DNA from: Gemmatimonadota bacterium
GTDB taxonomy: Bacteria > Gemmatimonadota > Gemmatimonadetes > Gemmatimonadales > Gemmatimonadaceae
Length of the DNA stretch: 64,000 bases
Assembly: GCA_031127075.1 (NCBI GenBank)
Contig: JARIFA010000002.1
Location: forward strand, 20,088-84,087
Direction: 5' to 3'
Shown: positions 10,300 to 20,399 of the stretch, in pieces
Layout: every line of letters starts with the position of its first letter
Numbering within the stretch: the stretch's first letter is position 1
Notes under the pieces: generated by a model
Databases searched by the model: none
The model's input: the letters and a program-made list of their open reading frames with translations, nothing else
What the model was told of the DNA's origin: nothing
Made by a program: the position numbers and the translations under genes

Positions 10300-11041
10300 C
10301 GATCGCGTCCACCTGCACGACGATCGCCGTGATGTTGTCGAGTCCGCCTTTGGCGTTCGCCTCCGCGATCAGCGCATCGACCACCCGACCGGGGCCGGTG
10401 CGGGCGAGGAGGAGCTGCTGCAGACGCCCGTCCTCCACCATCCCCGTCAGGCCGTCGGAGGCCACGAGGAAGACATCCCCCGCTTGGGGCTCGCCGGCGA
10501 AGAGGTCGACGTCGACATCCTCGCTCGAGCCGACACAGCGCGTGATGACGTTGCTGTAGGGATGGTTCCGCGCCTGCTCGGGGGTGAGGAGGCCCGCATC
10601 GACCTGCTCCTGCACGTACGAGTGATCCTTCGTGAGTTGCACGAGAGCCCCGTCCCGGAGGAGGTAGATCCGCGAATCCCCAATCTGGCCGATCAGGAAC
10701 CCGTGGTCGGAGACCAGGAGCACCGAGGCCGTCGTCCCCATCCCCTGCTTGTCCGCCTCGGCGAGCATCCGATCGTAGATGGCGCGGTTCGCCGCCTTGA
10801 GCGAGGCCTCGAGCCGCTTGGGCGCCTCCGATTCCGTCGCGGAGCCGAGCGCACCGAGTCCCTGCGCGACGATCTGGACGGCCATCTCGCTGGCGACCTC
10901 GCCGGCGGCGTGCCCCCCCATGCCGTCGGCGACGATGAAGATGCCTCGCCGCTCATCCGCGTCGGCGAAGAAATTGTCCTCGTTGCCGGCACGGACCATG
11001 CCGACGTGGGAGCGCGCGCAGACGCGGAGCTGAAGGCTCAA
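10280..11041 (-). CDS. PP2C-family serine/threonine protein phosphatase
   Basis: Metal-dependent dephosphorylation of Ser/Thr in proteins, in the bacterial Stp1/PrpC class. The 253 residues carry the family motifs in order: GMVRAGNEDN, FIVADGMGGHAAGEVAS, GTTASVLLVSDHGFLIGQIGDSRIYLLRDG, LTKDHSYV, NVITRCVG, FLVASDGLTGMV and GGLDNITAIVVQVD. The metal-binding aspartates are present. The start is TTG, giving LSLQLRVCARSHVGMVRAGNED; the family N-terminus fits it. No partner Ser/Thr kinase gene is in the window. A small helical ORF overlaps its 3' end. Confidence 0.93.
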   Translation of the reverse strand: MSLQLRVCARSHVGMVRAGNEDNFFADADERRGIFIVADGMGGHAAGEVASEMAVQIVAQGLGALGSATESEAPKRLEASLKAANRAIYDRMLAEADKQGMGTTASVLLVSDHGFLIGQIGDSRIYLLRDGALVQLTKDHSYVQEQVDAGLLTPEQARNHPYSNVITRCVGSSEDVDVDLFAGEPQAGDVFLVASDGLTGMVEDGRLQQLLLARTGPGRVVDALIAEANAKGGLDNITAIVVQVDAIGEAAGG

Positions 11042-11089
11042 CGGCGGGCCGGGTCGCGGAGAGGTAACGATGCCATCACGACGGGGAAG

Positions 11090-12973
11090 CTACGGGACGG
11101 CCCGGGGGGACGGCAAGCGTTCCGCCTGACCCTCCAGCTCCGTGTCCCCCGCTTGCAATCTGGAGAGACGCGCGTACAGACCTCCCGCCGCCAGGAGGGA
11201 CCGATGCGTCCCGCGCTCACGGACCTCCCCGTGATGCAACACCAGGATCTCCGTCGCCCCGACGATCGTGCTGAGGCGATGTGCGACCGCGATGGTGGTC
11301 CTTCCCTGCATCAGGGTCGCGAGCCCCTGCTGGATGGCCGCCTCGACCTCACTGTCGACCGCCGATGTCGCTTCATCGAGCACGAGCAACGCCGGGTCGG
11401 CGGCAATCGCCCGCGCGAAGGAGAGGAGCTGCCGCTCGCCGACGCTCAGGCTCGCCCCGCGCTCACCGAGCCGATGTGCATAGCCGTCCGGGAGGCGCGC
11501 GACCACGCGATCGGCACCGACCCGCGACGCGGCGGCACGGACCGCCGCGTCGTCGAGCGGGGCGGCGAGCCGGATGTTCGCGGCCACGTCGCCCGCGAAG
11601 AGGAAGATGTCCTGCTGCACGTACCCCACGATCCGGCGGAGTCGCCGTGCGGGGAGGTCGCGGATGTCGACCCCATCAACGCGGATCCGACCGCGCTGCG
11701 GATCATAAAAGCGCAGCAGGAGACTGACGATCGTCGACTTCCCCGCGCCGGTGTGCCCCACCAGGGCGAGCGTCTCGCCGGGCCGCACCGTGAAGCTCAC
11801 GCCGCGCAGCACCCAACTCGACGCCGTCGCCGGCTCGGCATACGAGAACCAGACATCCTCGAACGTCACCGTCACGCCACGCCAGCGATCGCGATCCGAG
11901 GACAACCCCGCCGGTGACGACACCACGGCGGCGTCCGCACCGACGATTGACGCGGCACTCACCGCGACCTCCTCCGCCGCCGGCGTGTCGAGTAGCCCGA
12001 AGATCCGCTCCGCGCTCGCCATCGCCTGCTGCAACGTGTTGTACTTGTCGGAGAGGTCCTGCAGCGGCTGATAGAACCGACGCGCGAGCTGCAGGAAGGC
12101 CGCCACGGTCCCGACCGTGAGGACCCCGCCGCCGACCCGTGGGGCCGCCGCGATGACGAGGCTCGCGAGCGCCACCGTCGTGAGTAACTCGATGGCGGGG
12201 AAATAGAGCGCATAGACCGTGACCGACCGGAGGTGCGCCTCGAGATGCGCGCGGTCGAGCGCGACGAACCGCGCCGTCTCGTCCCGCTCACGTCCGAACA
12301 GCTGCACGACGCGCATCGCCGTCAGCCGCTCCTGCAGGAAGGCGTTGATCCGCGCGAGCCGACCGCGGATGTCGCGGTACGCGCTCCGCACGCGGCGCCG
12401 GAAGACGGCCGACACCCAGAGGATCCCCGGCACGACGAGATACGCGGCCAGCGCGAGACGCCAATCCACGACGACCATCAGGACCGTGATTGCCACGAGG
12501 GTGAAGAGATCCCCGAGTCCGGCGACCACCCCCGAGGTGAAGAGCTCGTTCAGCGACTCCACATCCGAGGTGACGCGCGTCACGACCCGACCCACGGGCG
12601 TCGTATCGAAGAAGCGGACCGGGAGCCGCTGCAGATGCGCGAAGCACGCGCGCCGCAGGTCGTGCATCACGCGTTGGCCGAGCTCCCCGGTCAGCACCGC
12701 CTGCAGGTACGCGCAGGCCACCTGCAACAGGAGCGCCCCGCACAGGAGGAGGACGGCGGAGCGGAGCGCCCCCGCGTCACCGGCGGGCACAGCGACGTCG
12801 ATGACGTGCCGCGTGAGCATCGGCGGGACCAGTTGGAGCGCCCCGGCGACCAACAGGACCAGCACCGCCCCGACCGTGAGGCCGCGGTAGGGACGCGCCG
12901 ACGCGAGCAACCGCCGCGCGAGGCGACGGTCGAAGGCGCGGCCGACGCGCTCGTCGTCCGGCGTGACGCTCAC
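11090..12973 (-). CDS. ABC exporter, fused transmembrane and ATPase domains
   Basis: A 627-residue half-transporter of the multidrug/lipid exporter type (MdlB/MsbA-like) expected to homodimerise or pair with another half. Six transmembrane segments occupy about residues 20-330. The nucleotide-binding domain follows with Walker [11 protein letters not shown]-loop [10 protein letters not shown], signature LSVGERQ (Val for the usual Gly, common in this branch), Walker [15 protein letters not shown], and the switch His in VAHRLSTI. I chose the GTG giving [17 protein letters not shown]; a GTG/ATG extension of 30 residues upstream reads as Arg/Pro-rich noise. It is divergent from uvrA. Substrate unknown. 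Confidence 0.9.
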   Translation of the reverse strand: MSVTPDDERVGRAFDRRLARRLLASARPYRGLTVGAVLVLLVAGALQLVPPMLTRHVIDVAVPAGDAGALRSAVLLLCGALLLQVACAYLQAVLTGELGQRVMHDLRRACFAHLQRLPVRFFDTTPVGRVVTRVTSDVESLNELFTSGVVAGLGDLFTLVAITVLMVVVDWRLALAAYLVVPGILWVSAVFRRRVRSAYRDIRGRLARINAFLQERLTAMRVVQLFGRERDETARFVALDRAHLEAHLRSVTVYALYFPAIELLTTVALASLVIAAAPRVGGGVLTVGTVAAFLQLARRFYQPLQDLSDKYNTLQQAMASAERIFGLLDTPAAEEVAVSAASIVGADAAVVSSPAGLSSDRDRWRGVTVTFEDVWFSYAEPATASSWVLRGVSFTVRPGETLALVGHTGAGKSTIVSLLLRFYDPQRGRIRVDGVDIRDLPARRLRRIVGYVQQDIFLFAGDVAANIRLAAPLDDAAVRAAASRVGADRVVARLPDGYAHRLGERGASLSVGERQLLSFARAIAADPALLVLDEATSAVDSEVEAAIQQGLATLMQGRTTIAVAHRLSTIVGATEILVLHHGEVRERGTHRSLLAAGGLYARLSRLQAGDTELEGQAERLPSPRAVP

Positions 12974-13103
12974 CGCGGGGACGTGGCGGAGCGCCGCGCC
13001 GTGGCGGCGGACGAGGAGGAGCGGTGGGCGCGGCGGGCCATGGGGTGGATGCCGCAAACTCACCCGCCCACGGGGGCGACGCCACCCCTCCGGCGGGCCC
13101 CGC

Positions 13104-13109
13104 TAGCTT
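13104..13109 (+). promoter_or_regulatory. Candidate -10 element of uvrA
   Basis: TAGCTT lies ten bases before the uvrA ATG, predicting a leader of only about four bases. This is slightly longer than the spacing at the other leaderless starts in the window. Confidence 0.35.
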
Positions 13110-13119
13110 TCCCTTCCTG

Positions 13120-15978
13120 ATGAAGGACCGCATCACGATCCGAGGCGCCCGCCTCCACAACCTCAAGGACATCTCGGTCGACCTGCCGCGCGCGGCGGTC
13201 ACCGTGGTGACCGGCCCGTCCGGCTCGGGGAAGTCGTCGCTCGCCTTCGACACGATCTACGCCGAGGGCCAGCGGCGCTACATCGAGTCGCTCTCGGCGT
13301 ACGCCCGGCAGTTCCTCGAGCGGATGCCCAAGCCCGACGTCGACCTCATCGAGGGGCTCTCCCCCGCGGTCGCCATCGAGCAGAAGAACCCCACCCGGAC
13401 CTCCCGCTCCACCGTGGGGACGGCGACGGAGATCTACGACTACCTCCGCCTCCTTTGGGCGCGGGTCGGCGACACGCATTGCCCGCACTGCGACCGCATC
13501 CTCCGCCCCGACAGCGCGGAGACCGTCGCCGACACCATCGCCGCCCTCCCGGCCGGCACGCGGCTCCACGTCACCTTCCCTTTCGCCCGCTCGGCGAAGC
13601 TCAAACACGCCGCGATCCTCGAGCACCTCCGCGCCAAGGGCTTCGTGCGTGCCGTGGTCGGGGGCGCGGTGCATCACCTCGACGACCTCACGAAGCCCAA
13701 GCCGAACCTCGGCACGGCCAAGGAGGTCCTCGTCGTGACCGACCGGCTGGTGGTCGGCGACGGGGTCCGCTCGCGACTGACCGATGCGCTCGAGACCGCC
13801 TTCGCCGAGGGGGACGGCGATGCCGTCATCGCGATCGGCGACGCCAGCGACACCGACGGCCTCACGCTGCGGCGCTTCACCACGCGATTCCGGTGCCCCG
13901 ACGACGGACACGTCGCCCCGGCCCCCTCGCCGCAGCTCTTCTCCTTCAACAACCCGCGCGGCGCCTGCGGCACCTGCAACGGATTCGGCGCCACCCTCGA
14001 GTACGACGAAGCGCTGATTATCCCCTACCCAGATCGGTCGCTCCGTGACGGCGCGCTGCACCCGTGGACGATGCCGCGCTACGAAGGGAAGCGGCGCGCG
14101 CTCGCCGAGTTCGCCAAGCGCGAGGGGATTCCGATGGACCGCCCCTGGCAGACGCTCTCGGCGTCGCAGCGGAAGGCGCTGCTGCACGCGAAGACGAAGG
14201 GATACGTCGGGATGTTGCCGTTCCTCGACGCCCTCGAACCCAAGAAGTACAAGCAGTACATCCGGGTCTTCCTGCGGCAGTACCAGGCGGCGCGCACCTG
14301 CGCCACCTGTGGCGGCACCAAGCTGCAGCCCGACGCGCTGCAGGTCCGAGTGGGGGGCACCCATATCGCCGCGGTGGCGGCGCTTCCCGTCGTCGAGCTG
14401 CGCGCTTGGGCGGACGGACTCGCCCTCCGTCCCGCCGCGGCCGCCATCGCCGACCACATCCTGCGCGAGGCGCGCGACCGCATCGCCTTCCTCTGCGACG
14501 TCGGCCTCACCTATCTCTCGCTCGACCGCGCGGCCCGCACCCTCTCCGGGGGCGAGGCACAGCGCATCGGACTCGCGAACGCACTCGGGGCCCGCCTCGT
14601 CGACACCTTGTACGTTCTCGACGAGCCGAGCATCGGCCTGCACGCCCGCGACCTCGATCGTCTGCTCAGTCTCCTCGCGCGCCTCCGCGACGGCGGCAAC
14701 ACCGTCGTGATGGTGGAACACGACCTCGAGGCGATGCGGATGAGCGACTGGATGCTCGAGCTTGGCCCGGGCGCCGGGGCGCACGGCGGGCAGGTCGTCT
14801 TCAGCGGGCCGATCGCCGACGCCGCCGACTCCCCGCTCACCGGCGGCTACCTGACCGGCACGCGAACGATCCCGCTCCCCGAGCGACGGCGGCGTGCCGG
14901 GCCGCAGTGGCTCACCGTGACCGGGGCGCGCGCCCACACGCTGCAGGGCGTCACCGCGCGCATTCCGCTCGGCACGCTCACCTGCGTCACCGGCGTCTCG
15001 GGGTCCGGGAAGAGCACCTTGGTGCACGACGTGCTCTATCGCGCGCTCGAGCAGCGGCTGACCGGGGAGCACACGGCGCGGTTGCACCTCGGCGAACAGG
15101 TCGGAGCCTACGACGACCTCGCCGGCTGGGAGGCCCTGTCGGAGGTCGTCCTCGTCGACCAAGAGCCGATCGGTCGGTCGCCGCGCTCGAATCCCGTGAC
15201 CTATGTGAAGGCCTTCGACGAGATCCGCCGGATCTTCGCCGACGTGCCGCTCGCCCGGCAGCGGCGGTACACGGCCGGCACCTTCTCGTTCAATGTAGCC
15301 GGTGGCCGCTGCGACGCCTGCGAGGGCGCCGGCGCCCTCGAAGTCGAGATGGTCTTCATGGCCGACGTCTTCGTGCCCTGCGAGACGTGCGGCGGGACGC
15401 GCTACAAGCCCGAGGTGCTCGACGTCACCTACTTCGGCAAACGCATCACCGACGTCCTCGAGATGACCATCGACGAGGCGATCCGCTTCTTCCCGCACGA
15501 AGAGAAGCTCGGGCAGGCGCTCTGGCAGGTGCAGCAGGTCGGCCTCGGCTACCTCCGGCTCGGCCAGCCCGCGACGACGCTCTCCGGCGGCGAGGCGCAG
15601 CGACTCAAAATCGCGCGCGAGCTGATCACCGCCGCGAAGTCGCGGGGACGGAAGCTCTATCTGCTCGACGAGCCGACGACGGGCCTCCATCCGCGCGACA
15701 TCGAGGTGCTCTGTGGCGTGCTCGACCGGCTCGTGGACGCGGGGCATACGGTGGTGCTGATCGAGCACAACCTCGACGTGATCAAACGCGCCGACTGGAT
15801 CGTGGACCTCGGCCCTGATGGCGGGAGCGGCGGAGGACAGGTGGTGGCGATGGGGCCCCCGGAGGCCATCGTCGGCGTCGCGGCGTCGCACACGGGACGG
15901 TTCCTGGCGCCGCTGCTCGGGAGCCCGTCCGAACCGCCCACCGCAGCTTCCCGGACCGCGCCGAAGCGGCGGCGCTGA
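13120..15978 (+). CDS. uvrA: Excinuclease ABC subunit A
   Basis: DNA damage-recognition ATPase of nucleotide excision repair; works as a dimer with UvrB. The 952 residues contain two ABC modules: Walker [10 protein letters not shown] near residue 30 and GVSGSGKST near residue 625. Signatures ([13 protein letters not shown] and [13 protein letters not shown]) and Walker B motifs ([14 protein letters not shown] and [14 protein letters not shown]) follow each. Zinc-finger cysteines appear in [21 protein letters not shown] and CDACEGAG...CETCGGTRY. The chosen ATG gives [18 protein letters not shown], the normal UvrA start; a longer upstream reading is low-complexity. Divergent from the ABC exporter. 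Confidence 0.96.
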   Translation: MKDRITIRGARLHNLKDISVDLPRAAVTVVTGPSGSGKSSLAFDTIYAEGQRRYIESLSAYARQFLERMPKPDVDLIEGLSPAVAIEQKNPTRTSRSTVGTATEIYDYLRLLWARVGDTHCPHCDRILRPDSAETVADTIAALPAGTRLHVTFPFARSAKLKHAAILEHLRAKGFVRAVVGGAVHHLDDLTKPKPNLGTAKEVLVVTDRLVVGDGVRSRLTDALETAFAEGDGDAVIAIGDASDTDGLTLRRFTTRFRCPDDGHVAPAPSPQLFSFNNPRGACGTCNGFGATLEYDEALIIPYPDRSLRDGALHPWTMPRYEGKRRALAEFAKREGIPMDRPWQTLSASQRKALLHAKTKGYVGMLPFLDALEPKKYKQYIRVFLRQYQAARTCATCGGTKLQPDALQVRVGGTHIAAVAALPVVELRAWADGLALRPAAAAIADHILREARDRIAFLCDVGLTYLSLDRAARTLSGGEAQRIGLANALGARLVDTLYVLDEPSIGLHARDLDRLLSLLARLRDGGNTVVMVEHDLEAMRMSDWMLELGPGAGAHGGQVVFSGPIADAADSPLTGGYLTGTRTIPLPERRRRAGPQWLTVTGARAHTLQGVTARIPLGTLTCVTGVSGSGKSTLVHDVLYRALEQRLTGEHTARLHLGEQVGAYDDLAGWEALSEVVLVDQEPIGRSPRSNPVTYVKAFDEIRRIFADVPLARQRRYTAGTFSFNVAGGRCDACEGAGALEVEMVFMADVFVPCETCGGTRYKPEVLDVTYFGKRITDVLEMTIDEAIRFFPHEEKLGQALWQVQQVGLGYLRLGQPATTLSGGEAQRLKIARELITAAKSRGRKLYLLDEPTTGLHPRDIEVLCGVLDRLVDAGHTVVLIEHNLDVIKRADWIVDLGPDGGSGGGQVVAMGPPEAIVGVAASHTGRFLAPLLGSPSEPPTAASRTAPKRRR

Positions 15979-16063
15979 GGGCCGGCGCCCCGGGTGCGGG
16001 CGCGACCCGACTCGCTGGACAGGGTTGAAGCCCTCCGAGGCGCCGACTAGGTTTTTGGGTTCT

Positions 16064-16136
16064 GGCCGCGTAGCTCAGCTGGTAGAGCAGGTGACTGTTA
16101 ATCACCGGGTCACAGGTTCGAGTCCTGTCGCGGTCG
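16064..16136 (+). tRNA. tRNA-Asn (anticodon GTT)
   Basis: A 73-nt cloverleaf: acceptor ggccgcg pairing with cgcggtc (one G-T), D-arm gctc/gagc, anticodon stem ggtga/tcacc with loop ctGTTaa (anticodon at 16097-16099), T-arm acagg ttcgagt cctgt, discriminator G. The CCA end is not encoded. Confidence 0.96.
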
Positions 16137-16141
16137 CTCCA

Positions 16142-16180
16142 CGAAGGGCCTGACGCGCCACGCGCGCGTCGGGCCCTTCG
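16142..16180 (+). terminator. Hairpin terminator of tRNA-Asn
   Basis: A 17-bp stem, cgaagggcctgacgcgc against gcgcgtcgggcccttcg with one wobble, and loop cacgc, six bases after the tRNA. The T tract is short (tcgt), as for other hairpins in this window. Confidence 0.65.
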
Positions 16181-16285
16181 TCGTGACGGCGCCGTTTGGC
16201 CCTCGGTCGCACGTGGGCCAAGCCCGACGCCCCCGGCGATGCCCGACCGGCGGAACTCCCGCCCCGATTCGCTCGTTCCTCGCCC

Positions 16286-17041
16286 ATGTCCACTTCTTCG
16301 CTGCAACAGGCCGGCGCCTTCGTCATTCTCGGGGCGACCGGCGGCATCGGTTCCGCGATCGCGCGCACCCTCGCCGCTGACGGCGCCTCGCTCGTGCTCG
16401 CCGGCCGCTCGCTGGAACGCCTCCACCCGCTCGCCGAGGAGCTGCAGGCCACGGCCGAGCAGGTCGAGGCCTCCGACTTCGCCGCGGTCGAGACGCTGCT
16501 GAGCACCGCCCGCGAGCGCCACGGGCGCGTCGCCGGCGTCGTGAACGCCGTCGGCTCCATCCTCCTCAAGCCCGCGCACCTCACGAGTGAGGCGGAACTG
16601 GCTGAGACGCTCCGCCTCAACCTGCAGACCGCCTTCGCCGCCGTACGCGCCGCCGGCCGCGTGATGACCGACGGCGGGAGCGTCCTGCTCTTCTCGAGCG
16701 CGGCGGCCGAGGCGGGGCTCCCCAACCACGAGGCGATCGCCGCCGCGAAGGGGGCGGTCGCGGGACTCGTCCGGAGCGCGGCGGCGACGTATGCGCCACG
16801 AAAGCTTCGGGTGAACGCCCTCGCCCCGGGTCTCGTCGCGACCCCGCTGGCGGCGCGCATCACCGGGAATCCGGCTTCACTCGCTGCCTCGGTCGCGATG
16901 CACCCGGCGGGCCGCATCGGGTCACCGGAGGATCTCGTCGCGCCGGCTCGGTGGCTGCTCAATCCCGCGAGCGACTGGGTGACGGGTCAGGTGATTCCGG
17001 TGGACGGCGGGATGGCACGACTGCGCACGCCGACGCGCTGA
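16286..17041 (+). CDS. SDR-family protein lacking the catalytic tyrosine
   Basis: A 251-residue short-chain dehydrogenase/reductase fold. The N-terminal nucleotide-binding motif LGATGGIGSAIA, the VNAVGS strand, the Ser-containing LLFSSAAA segment and the C-terminal VNALAPGLVATPLA are all present. The active-site YxxxK should fall at GLPNHEAIAAAKGAV, but the position four before Lys is Ile. The Lys is kept and the Tyr is absent, as in a recognisable NHEAIAAAK subset of SDRs. The reaction may therefore be altered or lost. I chose the ATG giving MSTSSLQQAGAFVILG. The gene stands alone between tRNA-Asn and purE. Substrate unknown. Confidence 0.85.
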   Translation: MSTSSLQQAGAFVILGATGGIGSAIARTLAADGASLVLAGRSLERLHPLAEELQATAEQVEASDFAAVETLLSTARERHGRVAGVVNAVGSILLKPAHLTSEAELAETLRLNLQTAFAAVRAAGRVMTDGGSVLLFSSAAAEAGLPNHEAIAAAKGAVAGLVRSAAATYAPRKLRVNALAPGLVATPLAARITGNPASLAASVAMHPAGRIGSPEDLVAPARWLLNPASDWVTGQVIPVDGGMARLRTPTR

Positions 17042-17115
17042 CCCGCCGGCGACGCACCTGACGACACCTGGCGTGCCCCGCATGGTCGCCGCGACACCCC
17101 ACCCCGGCGGCAATC

Positions 17116-17121
17116 TATATT
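17116..17121 (+). promoter_or_regulatory. -10 element of a predicted leaderless purE transcript
   Basis: TATATT is followed by tcccct and then the purE ATG, so the predicted start of transcription coincides with the start codon. No Shine-Dalgarno is present in the six intervening bases. Confidence 0.6.
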
Positions 17122-17127
17122 TCCCCT

Positions 17128-17622
17128 ATGACCGCCTCGCCCGCCCCGATCGTCGGCGTCATCATGGGCTCGAAGACCGACTACGAGACCCTCGCGCCCG
17201 CCTGCGAACTCCTCGCCGAGCTCGGCGTCCCGCACGAGGTGAAGGTCGTCTCGGCGCACCGGACCCCCGATGAGATGTTCGCCTACGCCGAGGCCGCCGA
17301 GGGCCGCGGGCTCCTCGTGATCATCGCCGGCGCGGGCGGGGCGGCGCACCTGCCAGGGATGGTAGCCTCCAAGACCCTCGTCCCCGTGCTGGGTGTGCCG
17401 GTGAACGTCACCGCGCTCAACGGGATCGACGCCCTCCTCTCGATCGTGCAGATGCCGGCCGGTGTCCCGGTCGGCACCCTCGCCATCGGGAAGCCCGGCG
17501 CGACGAACGCGGCCGTCCTCGCCGCGGAGATTGTCGGCGCGCACCATCCCGCGATCCGCGAGCGACTCCGCGCGTGGCGCATGGCCCGCGCCGACGCCGT
17601 CCGCGCCCAGACGCTGCCGTGA
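17128..17622 (+). CDS. purE: N5-carboxyaminoimidazole ribonucleotide mutase
   Basis: Moves the carboxylate of N5-CAIR to C4 to give CAIR in purine synthesis. The 164 residues match class I Pur[16 protein letters not shown] at the N-terminus, the active-site loop [29 protein letters not shown], and a C-terminal [13 protein letters not shown]. It ends by a GTGA overlap with purK, the enzyme that makes its substrate, so the two are translationally coupled. The start is fixed by the TATATT box six bases upstream, which implies leaderless translation. Confidence 0.96.
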   Translation: MTASPAPIVGVIMGSKTDYETLAPACELLAELGVPHEVKVVSAHRTPDEMFAYAEAAEGRGLLVIIAGAGGAAHLPGMVASKTLVPVLGVPVNVTALNGIDALLSIVQMPAGVPVGTLAIGKPGATNAAVLAAEIVGAHHPAIRERLRAWRMARADAVRAQTLP

Positions 17623-18755
17623 CCGGCGCGCCCGTCCCACCGGGCGCGACCCTCGGATTCCTCGGGGGAGGCCAGCTCGGCCGCATGACCGCGATCGCGG
17701 CACGGACGATGGGGTACGACATCCGTGTCCTCGACCCCGAACGCGAGTGCCCCGCCCGCCCCGTCGCGGCCCACGTCATCACCGCCCCGTGGGCGGACGC
17801 CGCGGCCGCCGCAGAGCTCGCCCGGGGCTGCGCGGCCGTCACGCTCGAGATCGAGCAGATCCCCCGCCCCTCCCTCGAGGCGGTCGCCGCCATCGCGCCG
17901 CTCGCACCCGGCGTCGAGGCCGTCGTCACCATTCAGGAGCGCGCCCGCCAGAAGGAATGGCTGCGCGCGAACGACTTCCCCCTCGGCCCGTTCCACACCG
18001 TGCGAGACGCCGACGCCACGGCGAGCGCCGTCTCGGCGCTGGGGCCGTCGATCGTGAAGAGCGCGATGGGAGGCTATGACGGGCGCGGCCAGGTGCGCGT
18101 CCGCACCGCCGAGGAAGGCGCCGCCGCCTTCACGCGCCTCGGCGCCCCGGTCTGCGTGGTCGAAGCCTTCCTCGACCTCGATCACGAAGTCAGCGTGCTC
18201 GTCGCCCGACGTGCCGATGGTCTCGCGGTCTCGTATCCGACGTCGCGCAATCACCACACCGATGGCGTCCTCACCTGGGCCGTGACCCCGTCCGGGGTCG
18301 ACGCCAAGCGGGAGGCGGAGGCGCAGCAGCTCGCGCTCGCCATCGCCGATCGTCTCGACATCGTCGGACTCCTCGCGGTGGAGATGTTCGTCCTCCGCGA
18401 CGGCACCTTGCTCGTGAACGAGCTCGCGCCGCGCCCGCACAACACCTTCCACCACTCGGAGCGCGCGCACCCGACGAGCCAGTTCGAACAGCTTGTGCGC
18501 GCCATCTGCGGGCTCCCGCTGGGCGCCACCGAGGTCGTGCGTCCCGCGGCGATCCACAACCTCCTCGGTGACCTCTGGTCCGACGGTGAACCGCCGTTCG
18601 CCGCAGCGATGCGGATCCCCGGCGTGCGGGTGCACCTCTACGGCAAGAAGGAGGCACGCCCGGGACGGAAGATGGGTCACCTCTCCGCCGACGGCAGCAC
18701 GCCCGAGGAAGCGCTCGCCCGCGTCCTCGAGGCCTACCGCGCGCTGGCCCGCTGA
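17619..18755 (+). CDS. purK: N5-carboxyaminoimidazole ribonucleotide synthase
   Basis: ATP-grasp enzyme that carboxylates AIR with bicarbonate and ATP to give N5-CAIR, the PurE substrate. The 378 residues begin with [14 protein letters not shown], the family N-terminus. The ATP-grasp core has [17 protein letters not shown], then [18 protein letters not shown], and the metal-binding [17 protein letters not shown] motif diagnostic of PurK. Translation starts at a GTG overlapping the purE stop. The C-terminal [17 protein letters not shown] is also typical. Confidence 0.96.
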   Translation: MTGAPVPPGATLGFLGGGQLGRMTAIAARTMGYDIRVLDPERECPARPVAAHVITAPWADAAAAAELARGCAAVTLEIEQIPRPSLEAVAAIAPLAPGVEAVVTIQERARQKEWLRANDFPLGPFHTVRDADATASAVSALGPSIVKSAMGGYDGRGQVRVRTAEEGAAAFTRLGAPVCVVEAFLDLDHEVSVLVARRADGLAVSYPTSRNHHTDGVLTWAVTPSGVDAKREAEAQQLALAIADRLDIVGLLAVEMFVLRDGTLLVNELAPRPHNTFHHSERAHPTSQFEQLVRAICGLPLGATEVVRPAAIHNLLGDLWSDGEPPFAAAMRIPGVRVHLYGKKEARPGRKMGHLSADGSTPEEALARVLEAYRALAR

Positions 18756-18769
18756 CCGGGCACGCCCCG

Positions 18770-19219
18770 ATGCCGACGCCCACCCCGACCTTCCGTGAAC
18801 TGACGCGCGACGAGTGCATCGCCCTGCTCGACCGGCATCAGGTGGGGCGACTCGCCTTCTCGCAACGCGAGCGGCTCGACGTCGAGCCCATCCACTACGT
18901 GCATCTCGACGGCTGGCTCTATGGCCGCACGCAGCCGGGCACCAAGCTCGAGGTCCTGCTGCACAACCGGTGGGTCGCGTTCGAGGTGGACGAGGTCGAC
19001 GCCTTGTTCGACTGGCGATCGGTCGTGGTCCGGGGGGGGCTCTATCTCCTCCGTGCAGAAGGCAGCGATGTCGAGCGGGAGCGGTATGCCCAAGGCATCG
19101 CAGCGGTGCGCCGCCTCATCCCGGAGGCGTTCACCCCGCGCGATCCGACACCCGAGCGCGCCATCCTCTTCCGGATCCACGTGGATGAGATGAGCGGGCG
19201 CGCGGCCGCTACGGCCTGA
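18770..19219 (+). CDS. Pyridoxamine 5'-phosphate oxidase-like flavin-binding protein
   Basis: A 149-residue split-barrel protein of the PNPOx/NimA-like superfamily. ELTRDECIALLDRHQVGRLAFS is the typical N-terminus, followed by PIHYVHLDGWLYGRT and TKLEVLLHNRWVAFEVDEVD, the segments that usually bind FMN (or F420 or heme). Small proteins of this type reduce or bind diverse compounds, and no substrate can be named. It lies 14 bp after purK and may be its cotranscript. Its 3' end overlaps the convergent P1 peptidase gene by 11 bp. Confidence 0.82.
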   Translation: MPTPTPTFRELTRDECIALLDRHQVGRLAFSQRERLDVEPIHYVHLDGWLYGRTQPGTKLEVLLHNRWVAFEVDEVDALFDWRSVVVRGGLYLLRAEGSDVERERYAQGIAAVRRLIPEAFTPRDPTPERAILFRIHVDEMSGRAAATA

Positions 19220-20381
19220 TCCCCCGCCGCGCGAGCTCCTCGCGCACGCGATTCAGCGGGATCGCCTCCACCGTGCGTCCGTTCCCGGTCACGGACGTCG
19301 CCATGAAGAGGGAGTTGTACACCGCCTCCTCGACCGCCTCCACGGTCGCCTGGAACAGGGCGCTCATCTCCTCGTTCGCGAGCGCGGTGGTCGTGAGCCG
19401 CGTGGCGTCGGACGCCCGGCGGACGGACGGGGCCGTCGAGAAGGCGAGGGCGTAGTCGCCGCTGCCGTTCGACGCCGAACTGCCGGTGCGCCCCAGGCCC
19501 ATCATCGCGCGCGACGCCACCCGACCGAGGTTGCGGTCGTCGAGCGGCGCGTCGGTCGCGATGACGATGATCACCGACCCGTCGCCACGGTCATCCGCCG
19601 GCCCGGGCACCTCGCGCTGGAAGGCGTAGCGCCCCAACGCCTGCCCCACGGGGGCACCCAGCACCTGTAGGACGCCCCCGAAGTTCGACTGCACGAGCAC
19701 CCCGATGGTCCATCCCCCGAGCGCCGTGGGGAGGACCCGCGAGGCGGTGCCGATGCCGCCTTTCCAGCCGAAGGCGATGGTGCCCGTCCCGGCGCCGACA
19801 CTCCCCTCCTGCACCTCGCCGGATCGCGCGCCCTCGAGGGCCGCGCGCACGACCGCCTCGGTGACCGGACGCGCCCGGATATCGTTCAGGCCGCCGTCGT
19901 TCGTCTCGCCGACAACCGGGTTGATCGAGCGCACTCCCTCCATGCCGGGCTGGGCGAGCAGCCAGGCCGCCATCGCATCCGCCGCCTTCCAGACGCACAG
20001 CGTGCAGGTGAGGAGGATCGGCGTCTCGAGCTCCCCAAGCTCCGTCAGCTGCGTCGCCCCGATGAACTTGCCGAACCCGTTCCCGACGTGCAGCGCCGCC
20101 GGCACGCGCGAGCGATACGGGTTCTCGCCGTGCGGCAGGATTGCCGTGACGCCAGTCCGGATCGCCGCCCCCTCCACGACGGTGACCTGTCCGACGCGCA
20201 CCCCCGCGACATCGGTGATCGCGTTGAGGGCGCCCGGCGCAAAGATCCCCGGCGCCACGCCGAGCGCCCGCGCGCGCGACCGAACCTCCTGCGCGTCGAG
20301 GGGTGCCCGCGGGACGAAGGGGACGATGGCGAGGAGCATCGAGGTCAGGCGGGCTGTCCGCCACCACCGGGAGCGCGTCAT
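19209..20381 (-). CDS. P1-family peptidase (DmpA/BapA-like aminopeptidase), exported
   Basis: A 390-residue N-terminal nucleophile hydrolase of peptidase family S58, whose members release N-terminal D- or L-amino acids or beta-amino acids. A signal peptide occupies about residues 1-30 (ending LDAQ). GVRVGQVTV and NPVVGETNDGGLNDI are family motifs. The autoprocessing site is the Gly-Ser of EGSVGAGTGT; cleavage there would create alpha and beta chains with Ser as nucleophile. The start lies seven bases after a TAAGAT box that overlaps the divergent holB promoter, so its mRNA should be leaderless. Role likely periplasmic peptide catabolism. Confidence 0.9.
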   Translation of the reverse strand: MTRSRWWRTARLTSMLLAIVPFVPRAPLDAQEVRSRARALGVAPGIFAPGALNAITDVAGVRVGQVTVVEGAAIRTGVTAILPHGENPYRSRVPAALHVGNGFGKFIGATQLTELGELETPILLTCTLCVWKAADAMAAWLLAQPGMEGVRSINPVVGETNDGGLNDIRARPVTEAVVRAALEGARSGEVQEGSVGAGTGTIAFGWKGGIGTASRVLPTALGGWTIGVLVQSNFGGVLQVLGAPVGQALGRYAFQREVPGPADDRGDGSVIIVIATDAPLDDRNLGRVASRAMMGLGRTGSSASNGSGDYALAFSTAPSVRRASDATRLTTTALANEEMSALFQATVEAVEEAVYNSLFMATSVTGNGRTVEAIPLNRVREELARRGIRP

Positions 20382-20387
20382 GGGACG

Positions 20388-20394
20388 TATCTTA
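20388..20394. promoter_or_regulatory. Overlapping divergent -10 elements (P1 peptidase / holB)
   Basis: The heptamer TATCTTA reads TATCTT on the plus strand (six bases before the holB GTG) and TAAGAT on the minus strand (seven bases before the peptidase ATG). The whole intergenic region is 18 bp, so both genes should be transcribed as leaderless mRNAs from mutually exclusive promoters. Confidence 0.55.
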
Positions 20395-20399
20395 CGCCT

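Noticed and set aside
13060..15891. Very long antisense open frame (943 codons) opposite uvrA
   Set aside because: Its translation lacks any motif and is Arg/Gly/Asp-rich, as expected for the complement of high-GC codons; uvrA is fully intact on the plus strand.
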